Below are positions 45,171-54,289 of a stretch of 64,000 nt of DNA, one piece after another. The notes under the pieces were generated by a model. That model saw only the letters and a program-made list of their open reading frames with translations. It was not told where the DNA came from and made no database searches. Source of the DNA: Paenibacillus anaericanus (GTDB taxonomy: Bacteria; Bacillota; Bacilli; Paenibacillales; Paenibacillaceae); NCBI RefSeq assembly GCF_003994475.1, contig NZ_RZNY01000010.1, forward strand, positions 62,001 to 126,000, read 5' to 3'. The position numbers and the translations under genes were made by a program. The number at the start of each line of letters is the position of its first letter. The first letter of the stretch is position 1.

Positions 45171-46724
45171 ATGTTGCACAAGTTTGAAGAGAGTGTATAT
45201 CAATTGATTGTGGAAACTTCGACAAATTTGCCAGGGGATGTGCGTCGGGCGTTGAATCGGGGGATGGTTATTGAGAATCAAGCCACACGTGCGGGTCTCG
45301 CACTATCTACGATCTCTCGCAATATAGGTATGGCCGAGGAGCAAATTTCACCGATTTGTCAGGATACAGGGATGCTAACTTTTATTGTACATACACCAGT
45401 TGGTGTGAATCAGATAAAAATGAAACGAAATATCCACTCAGCGATCCAGAGAGCAACCAAGGAAGGAAAACTACGTCCCAATTCAGTGGATTCACTTACA
45501 GGGGAGAATAGTGGCGACAATTTGGGGCCTGGGACACCCGTTATTCATTTTGAGCAGTGGGAGAGCGACTATATAGATGTGCGACTTATACTGAAAGGTG
45601 GAGGCTGCGAGAATAAGAATATCCAATACAGTCTTCCAACTGAACTAGAAGGGTTAGGCCGTGCAGGACGTGATTTGGATGGAATTCGTAAATGTATTTT
45701 GCATGCGGTATATCAGGCACAGGGTCAGGGATGTAGCGCTGGATTTATCGGAGTTGGTATAGGCGGAGATCGTACGACAGGATACGAACTTGCTAAGCAA
45801 CAGCTGTTTCGTACAGTGGACGATGTGAATCCCATTGCTGAATTGAATCAGCTGGAGCAATATACGATGGAGCATGCTAACAAGCTTGGGATTGGTACTA
45901 TGGGATTTGGTGGAGAAGTGACGTTGCTTGGTTGTAAGATCGGTGCTGCAAATCGACTTCCAGCAAGCTTCTTTGTGTCTGTGGCCTATAACTGCTGGGC
46001 GTTCCGCCGTCAAGGGGCCGAGATTAATGCAACAAGTGGAGAAATCATGAAATGGCTGTACGAAAGTGGATCCGATGTGGCGATGGAGCAGCAAGGCAAG
46101 AATGATGCTGGAAACACGAATGATACAACTGATGAACCGACTAGTCGCGAAATCGTACTACAAACTCCAGTGAGTGAAGAAGACATTCGTAATCTTCGTG
46201 TAGGTGATGTCGTTGTAATCAAAGGTGAAATGCATACAGGTCGTGATGCTCTTCATAAGTATTTGATGGATCATGACTCTCCAGTAGATCTGAATGGAGC
46301 TGTAATATATCACTGCGGCCCAGTGATGCTTAAGGATGAAGCAGGCTGGCATGTTAAGGCAGCGGGACCGACCACTAGCATACGAGAGGAACCTTACCAA
46401 GGTGATATTATTAAAAAGTTTGGTATTCGCGCTGTAATTGGTAAAGGTGGTATGGGCTCCAAAACCCTTGCTGCACTACAAGAACATGGTGGCGTTTATT
46501 TAAATGCGATTGGTGGAGCAGCACAATATTATGCAGAGTGCATCAAGCAAGTGAATGGTGTTGATTTTATGGAGTTTGGAATTCCTGAAGCGATGTGGCA
46601 TCTAGAGGTTGACGGTTTTGCCGCGATCGTAACGATGGACTCGCATGGGAATAGTTTGCATGAAGGTGTGGAGAAAGCCTCAGCCGAGAAGCTAGCATCC
46701 TTAAAAGAAAAGGTGTTTCAATAA
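45171..46724 (+). CDS. fumA: Fumarate hydratase class I (iron-sulfur)
   Basis: A 517-residue protein joining the alpha part (residues about 1-290) and beta part (about 330-517) of class I fumarases. Candidate [4Fe-4S] cysteines appear in ISPICQDTGM, GGGCENKNIQYS and GQGCSAGFIGVGIGGDR. The beta part has LRVGDVVVIKGEMHTGRDALHKYL and GKGGMGSKTLAAL. It interconverts fumarate and malate. A proline/threonine-rich linker separates the halves. ATG 45171 follows GAGAGGGG. phoR starts 3 bp after its stop, so the two genes are co-translated. Confidence 0.93.
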   Translation: MLHKFEESVYQLIVETSTNLPGDVRRALNRGMVIENQATRAGLALSTISRNIGMAEEQISPICQDTGMLTFIVHTPVGVNQIKMKRNIHSAIQRATKEGKLRPNSVDSLTGENSGDNLGPGTPVIHFEQWESDYIDVRLILKGGGCENKNIQYSLPTELEGLGRAGRDLDGIRKCILHAVYQAQGQGCSAGFIGVGIGGDRTTGYELAKQQLFRTVDDVNPIAELNQLEQYTMEHANKLGIGTMGFGGEVTLLGCKIGAANRLPASFFVSVAYNCWAFRRQGAEINATSGEIMKWLYESGSDVAMEQQGKNDAGNTNDTTDEPTSREIVLQTPVSEEDIRNLRVGDVVVIKGEMHTGRDALHKYLMDHDSPVDLNGAVIYHCGPVMLKDEAGWHVKAAGPTTSIREEPYQGDIIKKFGIRAVIGKGGMGSKTLAALQEHGGVYLNAIGGAAQYYAECIKQVNGVDFMEFGIPEAMWHLEVDGFAAIVTMDSHGNSLHEGVEKASAEKLASLKEKVFQ

Positions 46725-46727
46725 CTT

Positions 46728-48524
46728 ATGAAGACATTTCGACATAGACTTACGGTTATTATGATGGGGTTGGTGGGGGTATCCATGCTTGCTGCAGGGA
46801 TATCCATGGCGTTGGTGTTCAAAGATTCACATATTGACGCCTTAGAGGAGAATATGGCGCGTGAGATTAACTTGCTTGAGAACACCTTTCCATTTGAACC
46901 TCTCGAAGGAAATCCAGGCGTCACAGACTATTATTCGGCCAAAGCGAAAGAACTGGAGAACTTGATTGGATCTCGGGTTACCTTTATTGGTAACGACGGG
47001 GAGGTTATTGGTGACTCCGAGATTTCTGTCTTGGAGATGGACAATCACTCTGATCGAGAGGAAATTATTTCTGCTACAGGTGATAAAGTAGGCAGTGCTA
47101 TACGTTATAGTGATACTTTGGATGAGGATATGCTCTACGTTGCGAGACATGTCACTTCTGATTTGGGATTTGACGGTTATATTCGATTGTCTATGAGTCT
47201 TGCTATAGCTAGTGAGGGGCTGAATAAAGGTTGGTTACTCATGTTCGTGGGATTATTAATTTTATTTCTAGCTGCTACATTCATTAGTTATCGAATCGCT
47301 AAGGGGCTAACTAGACCCTTGGAGCACATTACTAAGGTTGCAAATAAGATTTCCAAGTTCGATTACGATGCGAGAGTGCAATTTAGTCGTAATGATGAAA
47401 TCGGGCAGCTTGGGCAAGCCATTAACGGAATGGCTGATAGCTTGCAGCAGCAATTGAAACGAATCCGTGATAACGAAGGTTTAACGCAGAGCGTATTATC
47501 CAATATTACAGGTGGTATTGTAATGGTTGATGCGCAGGGTCGAGTCGCACTCATCAATCGAGAAGCTGAACGTATTTTGCGCATGAAAGAGCATTTATTA
47601 CTAGGCAAACCCTACCATGTACTCAAGAGAAACTTTGAATTTACTAAGTTTATGGAAGAAGGCATGGAGCTCAAAGAACGTATTCACGAAGAACGGAATG
47701 TGTATGATCCAGAGAGTAAGATTTTACATTTTGACGGCGTGCCGATGTTCGAGAACGATGGTAGCTACCGTGGTATGCTCTTCCTCCTTCATGATGTTAC
47801 AAGTATCCGTCGCCTGGAAGTGATGCGTAGTGAATTTGTAGCGAATGTGTCCCATGAATTGAAGACGCCAATTGCAGCTGTAAAAGGTTTTGCGGAAACA
47901 CTCCTGGCTGGAGGAGTAAAAGACGAAGAAACCGTTAGATCTTTTCTGCAGATCATTTACGATGAGGGAGATCGTTTGAATCGTCTAATTGGGGACATCC
48001 TGGAATTATCAAAGATCGAATCGAAGCAAGCTCCGCTAGAATATGCTCCGATTCCACTGAAGGAATTATTCGATAGTATATTTGAAGTATTGCAATCTGC
48101 AGCGGACAAAAAGTCTATCGTAATGCTTCATGACATTCCTGAGCATATGTTTATTGAAGGGGATGAAGATAGGCTCAGACAGATTTTTATGAATCTATTG
48201 TCTAATGCAATCAATTATACGCCTGAAGGGGGTAAAGTTAAGGTAGACATCCGAATTGAGAATGAGGGCAGTGATGATGAGAAACTCCGAATTGTAGTGA
48301 GTGATACTGGAATCGGGATTCCTAAGAAGGACCTTCCGCGAATATTTGAACGCTTCTATCGGGTGGATAAAGCGAGATCAAGGAATTCAGGGGGAACGGG
48401 ACTTGGCCTCTCCATTGTCAAACATCTTGTGGAGTTGCATCGTGGTAAGATTACTGTAGAGAGCAAAGTTGGAGAAGGGTCGTCCTTTATTCTTGAGCTT
48501 CCATTTATGCATAATTTGGAATGA
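46728..48524 (+). CDS. phoR: Phosphate-sensing histidine kinase PhoR
   Basis: A 598-residue sensor kinase: first membrane helix about 8-30, extracytoplasmic sensor domain about 31-165, second helix about 168-190, HAMP (ISYRIAKGLTRPLEHI), PAS domain (about 255-365), HisKA with phospho-accepting H376 in VSHELKTPIAAVKGF, then the ATPase domain with N, G1 (SDTGIGIPKKDL) and G2 (GGTGLGLSIVKHLV) boxes. It lies 3 bp after fumA. In Bacillus phoP precedes phoR; here the kinase comes first and phoP follows after a gap with its own Pho box. Confidence 0.93.
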   Translation: MKTFRHRLTVIMMGLVGVSMLAAGISMALVFKDSHIDALEENMAREINLLENTFPFEPLEGNPGVTDYYSAKAKELENLIGSRVTFIGNDGEVIGDSEISVLEMDNHSDREEIISATGDKVGSAIRYSDTLDEDMLYVARHVTSDLGFDGYIRLSMSLAIASEGLNKGWLLMFVGLLILFLAATFISYRIAKGLTRPLEHITKVANKISKFDYDARVQFSRNDEIGQLGQAINGMADSLQQQLKRIRDNEGLTQSVLSNITGGIVMVDAQGRVALINREAERILRMKEHLLLGKPYHVLKRNFEFTKFMEEGMELKERIHEERNVYDPESKILHFDGVPMFENDGSYRGMLFLLHDVTSIRRLEVMRSEFVANVSHELKTPIAAVKGFAETLLAGGVKDEETVRSFLQIIYDEGDRLNRLIGDILELSKIESKQAPLEYAPIPLKELFDSIFEVLQSAADKKSIVMLHDIPEHMFIEGDEDRLRQIFMNLLSNAINYTPEGGKVKVDIRIENEGSDDEKLRIVVSDTGIGIPKKDLPRIFERFYRVDKARSRNSGGTGLGLSIVKHLVELHRGKITVESKVGEGSSFILELPFMHNLE

Positions 48525-48556
48525 TCTTATTTATTTGTGTAAGCTGTTTTTTGGAT

Positions 48557-48589
48557 TTTACACCGCGTTAACAAAGTGGTGATATGCTG
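48557..48589 (+). promoter_or_regulatory. Pho box before phoP
   Basis: TTTACA (48557) and TTAACA (48568) lie 11 bp apart, with a weaker GTGATA at 48579, the spacing of PhoP direct repeats. It lies in the gap between phoR and phoP, suggesting autoregulation of phoP. Confidence 0.6.
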
Positions 48590-48654
48590 AGCATGTATAC
48601 ATGAGTCAAGATTCGTCAACATCCATCCTGGTTGTAGAAAATATGGGGGTTTAT

Positions 48655-49383
48655 ATGACGCAGCGACTATTAGTAATTGAAGATGAGCCGACGCTTTCCA
48701 GACTTTTATCTTACAATCTTACGAGCGAAGGATATGCGGTAACCGTGGAAGACCATGGACAAACTGGTTATGATACGGCTTTGAAGAATGAGTTTGATTT
48801 AATTCTGTTGGATTTGATGCTTCCTGGAATGAATGGATTCGAAATTATGACCAAGCTTCGGAATGAAGGCGTGAAGACACCGGTGATCATTCTGACGGCT
48901 AAGAATGCAGAAGAAGAAGTGGTTGAAGGCTTAAAGTCTGGCGCAGACGACTATATAACGAAGCCTTTTGGAGTGGCTGAACTATTGGCCAGGGTTGCCG
49001 CTGTGCTAAGGAGATCGACAGGTGTTGAAGAACGGGAGAAGTTGCCGGAGCGGGATGAAGCACATATTTCACATGGCGCACTTGTTATCTATCCTGAGAA
49101 ATACGAAGTGACGCTTAGCGGTGAACCGATTACGTTACGGCCAAAGGAATTTGAAGTACTATTGTATTTGGCACGTAAGCCGGGTGTAGTTATGACGCGC
49201 GATGATCTAATGAACGCGGTTTGGGGCTTTGATTACATTGGAGGCCAGCGTACTGTAGATGTGCATGTCAGTTCACTACGTAAGAAACTGGAACTTGACC
49301 CCGAATCAGTACATATTGATTCGATTCGCGGGGTTGGTTACAAGTTAGTTGTTAATAAGAAAAAACGTCCATCATTAATATAA
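48655..49383 (+). CDS. phoP: Response regulator PhoP
   Basis: A 242-residue OmpR-type regulator: receiver domain 1-120 with the phosphorylation site D53 in LILLDLMLPGMNG and the K of TKPFG, then a C-terminal winged helix (RPKEFEVLLYLARKPGVVMTRDDLMNAVWGFDYIGGQRTVDVHVSSLRKKLE). It pairs with the adjacent PhoR and likely binds the TTTACA-type repeats seen at three places in the window. ATG 48655 is preferred to the frame's first ATG (48601), which lies next to the Pho box and lacks a binding site. Confidence 0.94.
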   Translation: MTQRLLVIEDEPTLSRLLSYNLTSEGYAVTVEDHGQTGYDTALKNEFDLILLDLMLPGMNGFEIMTKLRNEGVKTPVIILTAKNAEEEVVEGLKSGADDYITKPFGVAELLARVAAVLRRSTGVEEREKLPERDEAHISHGALVIYPEKYEVTLSGEPITLRPKEFEVLLYLARKPGVVMTRDDLMNAVWGFDYIGGQRTVDVHVSSLRKKLELDPESVHIDSIRGVGYKLVVNKKKRPSLI

Positions 49384-49401
49384 AATGATGGATGTTTTTT
49401 T
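49365..49401 (+). terminator. Terminator overlapping the phoP stop
   Basis: ACGTCCATCAT (49365-49375) pairs with ATGATGGATGT (49385-49395), followed by TTTTT. The 5' arm encodes the last residues of PhoP and the loop contains its stop. Confidence 0.82.
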
Positions 49402-49406
49402 ATGTA

Positions 49407-49424
49407 TAAACATTATAACGTTAT
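49407..49424. promoter_or_regulatory. Imperfect copy of the GntR-type operator palindrome
   Basis: TAAACATTATAACGTTAT shares its first 12 bases with the perfect palindrome 47 bp downstream. Two copies before a catabolic operon with a GntR gene suggest repressor binding. Confidence 0.45.
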
Positions 49425-49453
49425 ATTTACTTTATGGTAAATTCATGTTACCT

Positions 49454-49471
49454 TAAACATTATAATGTTTA
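49454..49471. promoter_or_regulatory. Perfect 18-bp palindrome before the glucosaminate-like operon
   Basis: TAAACATTATAATGTTTA is its own reverse complement, 20 bp before the first gene. It is the likely operator for the GntR regulator at the operon end and contains a TATAAT that could be the -10. Confidence 0.6.
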
Positions 49472-49491
49472 CATAAAAAGAGGTGAGAACT

Positions 49492-50592
49492 GTGAGTGAA
49501 AGATTCGTACTTCGTAATGTAAAAAGGGTGAATGAAGAAGAGATCGATATCGTAATGGAGTCCGGTAATATCGTCGAGATCACTGCAGCCGGAGAGGGAT
49601 GCGGTGCGCAAGTTTGGGATGGCTCGGGCGCTTATGTGTCGAGTGGTTGGATTGATATGCATGTACATGCCTTTCCTGATTTTGATCCCTATGGTGATGA
49701 TATGGATGAGATCGGAGTTAAGCAAGGTGTAACAACTATTGTCGATGCTGGTAGCTGTGGAGCAGATCGGATTGCTGACTTGGTTGCGAATAGCGAGCAG
49801 GCTAAGACGAAAGTGTTCGCCTTTTTGAATATTTCAAAGATTGGATTACAAAGAGTCGATGAATTAACAAACCTAGAATGGATCGATCGGGAAAAGGTAA
49901 GACAATCGGTTGAAGCCTATCGGAATGTTATTGTCGGATTGAAGGCGCGAATTAGTAAGAGTGTAGTGGGTGACAGTGGAATAGAGCCATTACGCATTGC
50001 CAGGGAGCTATCCAATGAAACAGCGCTGCCGTTAATGGTACATATTGGCTCAGGGCCGCCTGAAATTGAGGATGTTATCTCACTTCTGGAACGTAAAGAT
50101 ATTATTACTCACTATCTCAACGGAAAGAAAAACAATCTTTTTGATGTAGAAGGCAAACCTCTACAAGTATTACTAGATGCGATTGAACGAGGCGTTCATC
50201 TGGATGTAGGTCATGGGACAGCAAGCTTCTCCTTTAAAGTGGCTGAATCGGCGAAGCAACATGGTATTGGACTTCATACCATTAGCACCGACATTTATCG
50301 CGGAAATCGCCTCAACGGTCCGGTATACAGTATGGCGAATGTTCTCTCCAAATTCCTCTACCTAGGTTATTCGCTTGAAGAGACGGTTGCGGCTGTCACC
50401 AATCATGCAGCAGCGTGGCTCGGCAAACCTGAACTTGGGCGAATTCAAGTAGGGGATGTTGCAAACTTGACGTTATTTAATATCCGAAATGAACCAACGG
50501 AACTTATGGATTCTGAAGGGGAGCAGAGAGTAGCTAATAGATTAATCGAAGCTAAAGGAGTGGTTGTTAGTGGCGAGTACATTAAATGCTAA
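49492..50592 (+). CDS. Amidohydrolase/deacetylase-family metallohydrolase
   Basis: A 366-residue amidohydrolase-superfamily enzyme. Metal ligands are recognisable: GWIDMHVHAF (HxH), LKARIS (possible carboxylated lysine), MVHIGSGPP and DIITHYLNGKKNN (histidines), and ISTDIYRGN (aspartate). The nearest groups are dihydroorotase-like deacetylases found beside DgaE/DgaF genes. In this operon it may remove an acetyl group from an N-acetyl-aldosaminate, but the substrate is inferred. GTG 49492 lies 8 bases after GAGG; an earlier in-frame GTG at 49483 is inside that site. Confidence 0.82.
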   Translation: MSERFVLRNVKRVNEEEIDIVMESGNIVEITAAGEGCGAQVWDGSGAYVSSGWIDMHVHAFPDFDPYGDDMDEIGVKQGVTTIVDAGSCGADRIADLVANSEQAKTKVFAFLNISKIGLQRVDELTNLEWIDREKVRQSVEAYRNVIVGLKARISKSVVGDSGIEPLRIARELSNETALPLMVHIGSGPPEIEDVISLLERKDIITHYLNGKKNNLFDVEGKPLQVLLDAIERGVHLDVGHGTASFSFKVAESAKQHGIGLHTISTDIYRGNRLNGPVYSMANVLSKFLYLGYSLEETVAAVTNHAAAWLGKPELGRIQVGDVANLTLFNIRNEPTELMDSEGEQRVANRLIEAKGVVVSGEYIKC

Positions 50593-51673
50593 ATACGGAC
50601 TCAAACGTGTAATTAATGCAAGTGGCCGAATGAGTATTCTAGGGGTCTCGGCTCCGACCGATACGGTTATGGAGGCAATGAAGCAAGGCGGACAAAGCTA
50701 TGTTGAGATCACTGATCTAGTTGACAAAGCTGGGGACTTCGTAGCCAACGTTGTAGGCTCAGAGGCAGCTGTTGTTGTGAACTCGGCATCTAGCGGTATT
50801 GCTCTCTCTGTAGCAGCAATAGTGACACAAGGCAATCGGCGCCGCAGTGAGCGTCTGCATCAAGAGGAAATTCCTAAGAATGAGATTATCATCCTAAAGG
50901 GACATAACGTGCAATATGGAGCTCCCGTTGAAACGATGGTATTTTTGGGCGGTGGTAAGCTTATCGAAGTTGGTTATGCCAATGAAGGTAAGGCAGAGCA
51001 TATTGAGGATGCGATATCCGAAAAAACAGCCGCCATACTTTATGTGAAATCACATCACGCCGTTCAGAAGAATATGATTTCCGTTGAAGAAGCATGGGAG
51101 GTTGCTCGTCGTAAGAATATTCCGTTAATTGTGGATGCAGCTGCGGAAGAAGATATTCAAAAGTACGTGAAGTATTCTGATCTTGCTATTTATAGTGGCT
51201 CTAAAGCTATTGAAGGGCCAACCTCTGGCATCGTTGCAGGGAAACGGACTTATATTGAGTGGTTAAAGGTGCAATTGCACGGAATTGGACGAAGCATGAA
51301 AGTAGGCAAAGAAACGACATTTGGACTACTTCAAGCGTTAGAAGAATATACCGTCAAACAAGATAAAAGTGAGCAAGAAAAAGAAGCACTACAGGTGCTT
51401 ATGCCACTAAACGAGGTTGCAGGAATCCGTGTTTCGATTGTACAGGATGAAGCAGGTCGCGCAATATACCGTGGGCGTATTCATATTGATTCGAAACAAG
51501 CTGGAGTTACCGCTAAAGAAGTTGCTGAAGGTCTTCAGAGTGGCGAAATTGCAATCTATACGAGAGATTATGGTGTGCGTCAAGGATACTTCGATATCGA
51601 CCCACGCCCGCTACTTGGGGATGATATGATGGTTATTGAATCAAAAATACGTGAATTAGTTGGGGGACTTTAA
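50570..51673 (+). CDS. dgaE: DgaE-type PLP-dependent ammonia-lyase
   Basis: A 367-residue fold-type I PLP enzyme of the SelA/DgaE group. LKRVINASGRMSILGVSAPT opens the family; IPLIVDAAAEEDIQKY gives the PLP aspartate, and YSGSKAIEGPTSGIVAG gives the Schiff-base lysine. In Salmonella DgaE converts D-glucosaminate-6-phosphate to 2-keto-3-deoxygluconate-6-phosphate and ammonia. GTG 50570 is preferred to TTG 50564 from its spacing to AAAGGAG. It overlaps the end of the amidohydrolase gene. Confidence 0.82.
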   Translation: MASTLNAKYGLKRVINASGRMSILGVSAPTDTVMEAMKQGGQSYVEITDLVDKAGDFVANVVGSEAAVVVNSASSGIALSVAAIVTQGNRRRSERLHQEEIPKNEIIILKGHNVQYGAPVETMVFLGGGKLIEVGYANEGKAEHIEDAISEKTAAILYVKSHHAVQKNMISVEEAWEVARRKNIPLIVDAAAEEDIQKYVKYSDLAIYSGSKAIEGPTSGIVAGKRTYIEWLKVQLHGIGRSMKVGKETTFGLLQALEEYTVKQDKSEQEKEALQVLMPLNEVAGIRVSIVQDEAGRAIYRGRIHIDSKQAGVTAKEVAEGLQSGEIAIYTRDYGVRQGYFDIDPRPLLGDDMMVIESKIRELVGGL

Positions 51674-51674
51674 T

Positions 51675-52430
51675 ATGTCAAATATATCAAAGCGTTTTTA
51701 TAAAGGACGGGTCGCATTAAATGTACTAGCCAAGGACATTGAGAATGCCAAAGAGATTTTTGAAGCGGCAGAAGGCTATGTAGTAGTGGGTGTTTTGTCC
51801 AAGGATTATAAGACGGTAGAAGAAGCAGTAACAGCAATGAAACAATATGGTCAGGAAATTGAAGAAGCCGTATCCATTGGCCTTGGAGCTGGTGATAGCC
51901 GTCAAGCGGCTGTTGTAGCGGAAATTGCAAAATATTATCCTGGTAGTCATATTAACCAAGCATTTCCTGCTGTTGGCGCGACACGTGCCAATCTTGGGGA
52001 GAAGGATAGCTGGATTAACAGCATGATAGCTCCTACCGGACGCGTCGGATATGTGAATATCTCAACAGGTGCGATAAGTTCCACGCAGGATGAGCCTGCG
52101 ATTGTTCCTATTAGATCTGCAATTGCACTAGTGAAGGATATGGGAGGAAATGCACTTAAGTATTTCCCAATGCAAGGGTTAAGCCGTGAAGATGAGTTCC
52201 GTGCTGTTGCTGAGGCTTGTGCCGAGACTGGATTCGCTTTGGAGCCAACGGGTGGAATCGACATGGATAATTTTGAAGCCATCTTACGTATAGCGCTAGA
52301 AGCTGGAGTTCAGCAAGTTATCCCTCATGTATATTCTTCGATTATTGATAAAGAAACAGGAAAAACTAATGTTCAAGACGTGCGCGATTTGCTAGTAATC
52401 ATGAAGAAGTTGGCGGATCTTTATGCCTAA
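51675..52430 (+). CDS. dgaF: DgaF-type 2-keto-3-deoxy-phosphogluconate aldolase
   Basis: A 251-residue TIM-barrel aldolase of the KDGP aldolase family that accompanies DgaE. Visible features: VALNVLAKDIENAKEIFEAAEGYVVVGVLSKDY, SHINQAFPAVGATRANLG, GNALKYFPMQGLS (candidate Schiff-base lysine) and EPTGGIDMDNFEAIL. It would split KDGP into pyruvate and glyceraldehyde-3-phosphate. The ATG lies 1 bp after the dgaE-like stop with TGGGGGA upstream, and its end overlaps the kinase gene. Confidence 0.82.
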   Translation: MSNISKRFYKGRVALNVLAKDIENAKEIFEAAEGYVVVGVLSKDYKTVEEAVTAMKQYGQEIEEAVSIGLGAGDSRQAAVVAEIAKYYPGSHINQAFPAVGATRANLGEKDSWINSMIAPTGRVGYVNISTGAISSTQDEPAIVPIRSAIALVKDMGGNALKYFPMQGLSREDEFRAVAEACAETGFALEPTGGIDMDNFEAILRIALEAGVQQVIPHVYSSIIDKETGKTNVQDVRDLLVIMKKLADLYA

Positions 52431-53439
52431 GAACATTGCAGCCTTTGGAGAGGTCATGATGCGCTTGCAAGTGCCTGGTTATGAGTTGCTTTCGCAAGGA
52501 AATACATTGAACTACTCGTTCTCTGGAACCGGAGTGAATGTGATCTCAGCCTTGGCTCGTTTTGGACATAACGGCCACCTCATTACTAGATTGCCTGCTA
52601 ATCCCCTTGGTGATGCTGCTGCAGCGTATCTGCGGAAGCTGGGTATTACATCTACACTAATGAGTCGGGGTGGAAGTTACATAGGTATGTATTTCTTAGA
52701 GAACGGATTTGGTGTCCGGTCTAGCCGCGTAACCTATTCGAATCGCTTGGAAAGCAGTTTCAATACTTCCCCTGAAGGAACGTATGATTACGAAGCAATT
52801 GCAGAGCAGATAGACGCGGTTCATTTCTGCGGAATTACTTTAGCGATGAACGAAGTTGTCCGGCAGCATATGAAGTCTCTCGCAAGAGCGGTTAAGCAAC
52901 GTGGAGGTACTGTCATCTTTGATTGTAATTACCGTCCATCCCACTGGGGAGAGAATGGTTATGAGAAGGCGAAACCCCATTACGAAGAAATGCTGCAACT
53001 AGCGGATATCGTGATGATGAACGAAAAAGATGCCATGTTAACCTTGGGTATGAGCACGGATAAGGTAGAACGTGAAGAGCAACTTGAGGAACTTATTCCA
53101 GCTGTTGCGCAGCAATATGGTATCCATACCATTGCAGGGACCCATCGCTCTATACACAGTGACAATTCACATTCCTTGCGTGGTTTTATCTTTAAGGATC
53201 GAACCTTCACTTATTCAAAAACGCTGACTTTTGCCGTCTATGATAGAATAGGGGCAGGAGATGCCTTTGCCAGCGGAGTCATTCATGGCGAGCTAGAAGG
53301 ATACCCGGTGGAGAAAACCGCCCAATATGCAGCGACAGCAGGTATGTTGGCACATACGGTGGTAGGTGATACTCCCATGGCTTCTGCAGAGGATATACTT
53401 CGGACTATGACGCAATCCGTAGGAGATGTAGAAAGGTAG
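52423..53439 (+). CDS. PfkB-family sugar kinase (2-keto-3-deoxygluconate kinase-like)
   Basis: A 338-residue ribokinase-fold protein. FGEVMMRLQVPG starts the fold, FSGTGVNVISALARFG holds the substrate region (GTGxN instead of the common GGxxxN), and DRIGAGDAFASGVIHG is the catalytic PfkB signature with the general-base aspartate. Context points to phosphorylating 2-keto-3-deoxygluconate or the aldosaminate itself, supplying the phosphate that a PTS would add in Salmonella. It overlaps dgaF by 8 bp and the GntR gene by 1 bp. Confidence 0.82.
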   Translation: MPKNIAAFGEVMMRLQVPGYELLSQGNTLNYSFSGTGVNVISALARFGHNGHLITRLPANPLGDAAAAYLRKLGITSTLMSRGGSYIGMYFLENGFGVRSSRVTYSNRLESSFNTSPEGTYDYEAIAEQIDAVHFCGITLAMNEVVRQHMKSLARAVKQRGGTVIFDCNYRPSHWGENGYEKAKPHYEEMLQLADIVMMNEKDAMLTLGMSTDKVEREEQLEELIPAVAQQYGIHTIAGTHRSIHSDNSHSLRGFIFKDRTFTYSKTLTFAVYDRIGAGDAFASGVIHGELEGYPVEKTAQYAATAGMLAHTVVGDTPMASAEDILRTMTQSVGDVER

Positions 53440-54164
53440 TGGAAACAACCGTGAGCTTGTCACGCAAAGATAAACCGTTATATTTGCAGATCAAAAATAT
53501 CCTCAAAGATCGGATACTGTATGGTGTCTATCCTATAGGAACCAATATCCCATCAGAACCACAATTGGAAAAAGAGTTTGCAGTCAGTAAGATTACTGTC
53601 CGCAATGCCATTCAGGAGTTGGCTCTAGAAGGATATCTCGAAAAAGGCAGTGGCAAAGGAACGAAGGTAATCCGGAATACGTCCGCTTCTAAGTTATCCA
53701 AATGGAAACGATTCACAGAGATTTTGGTAGAAGAGGGTTATCAAATCCAAAAACAATGGTTGCGAGCGGAAGTGATTCGTAACGAAGTGGGGACTGAACC
53801 TTACCGGTTATTTGGGGAACGTTGTCTAAGCTTGGAACGAGTTTACAACCTGAATGATGCGCCGTATATTCACTACACGCATTACGTAACAATAGCTATG
53901 GAGGATTTGAATCTGAGTGATTTGAATGCCCAGTCCCTCTATGAATTGTTAGAAGAACAGGAGATTTCCTTGGATAAGCTTCGGGATGAATTTACGGTTG
54001 CAGTCCCATCGGAGCAAGTGGGAGACATATTACGGATTAGCAAGGGGACCCCAGTGCTGAAGAGGTCTCGTTATTCTTACGACGTACAGGGAAATGTAAT
54101 TGAATTCAGTGTGGGTTATTACAATACAGAACTGCAAAATTATGTTGTAAACTACGATGTGTAA
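53439..54164 (+). CDS. GntR-family regulator with UTRA domain
   Basis: A 241-residue HutC-subfamily regulator: N-terminal winged helix (YLQIKNILKDRILYGVYPIGTNIPSEPQLEKEFAVSKITVRNAIQELALEGYLEKGSGKGTKV, about 12-70), then a UTRA ligand domain (about 85-235) ending RYSYDVQGNVIEFSVGYYNTELQNY. It is the last gene of the operon, starting with a GTG that overlaps the kinase stop. It probably represses the operon via the palindromes near 49407 and 49454 and responds to an amino-sugar acid or its phosphate. Confidence 0.85.
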   Translation: METTVSLSRKDKPLYLQIKNILKDRILYGVYPIGTNIPSEPQLEKEFAVSKITVRNAIQELALEGYLEKGSGKGTKVIRNTSASKLSKWKRFTEILVEEGYQIQKQWLRAEVIRNEVGTEPYRLFGERCLSLERVYNLNDAPYIHYTHYVTIAMEDLNLSDLNAQSLYELLEEQEISLDKLRDEFTVAVPSEQVGDILRISKGTPVLKRSRYSYDVQGNVIEFSVGYYNTELQNYVVNYDV

Positions 54165-54239
54165 TTAAGTGAGCTATTCTAGAAGTATTTTTTGCTTCTA
54201 GGATAGCTTTTTAATTTTTGGATAAATAGCGGGCTAAAT

Positions 54240-54289
54240 TTTACACTGCGTTTACAATCAAGCCTATTATTGTTTACATACATTAGGTA
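54240..54289 (+). promoter_or_regulatory. Pho box array before pstB
   Basis: TTTACA at 54240, 54251 and 54273 lie exactly in an 11-bp register, with GCCTAT and TAGGTA in the other positions. A TAAAAT (54288-54293) may be the -10. This matches the PhoP consensus of TTAACA-like repeats separated by five bases. Confidence 0.75.
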
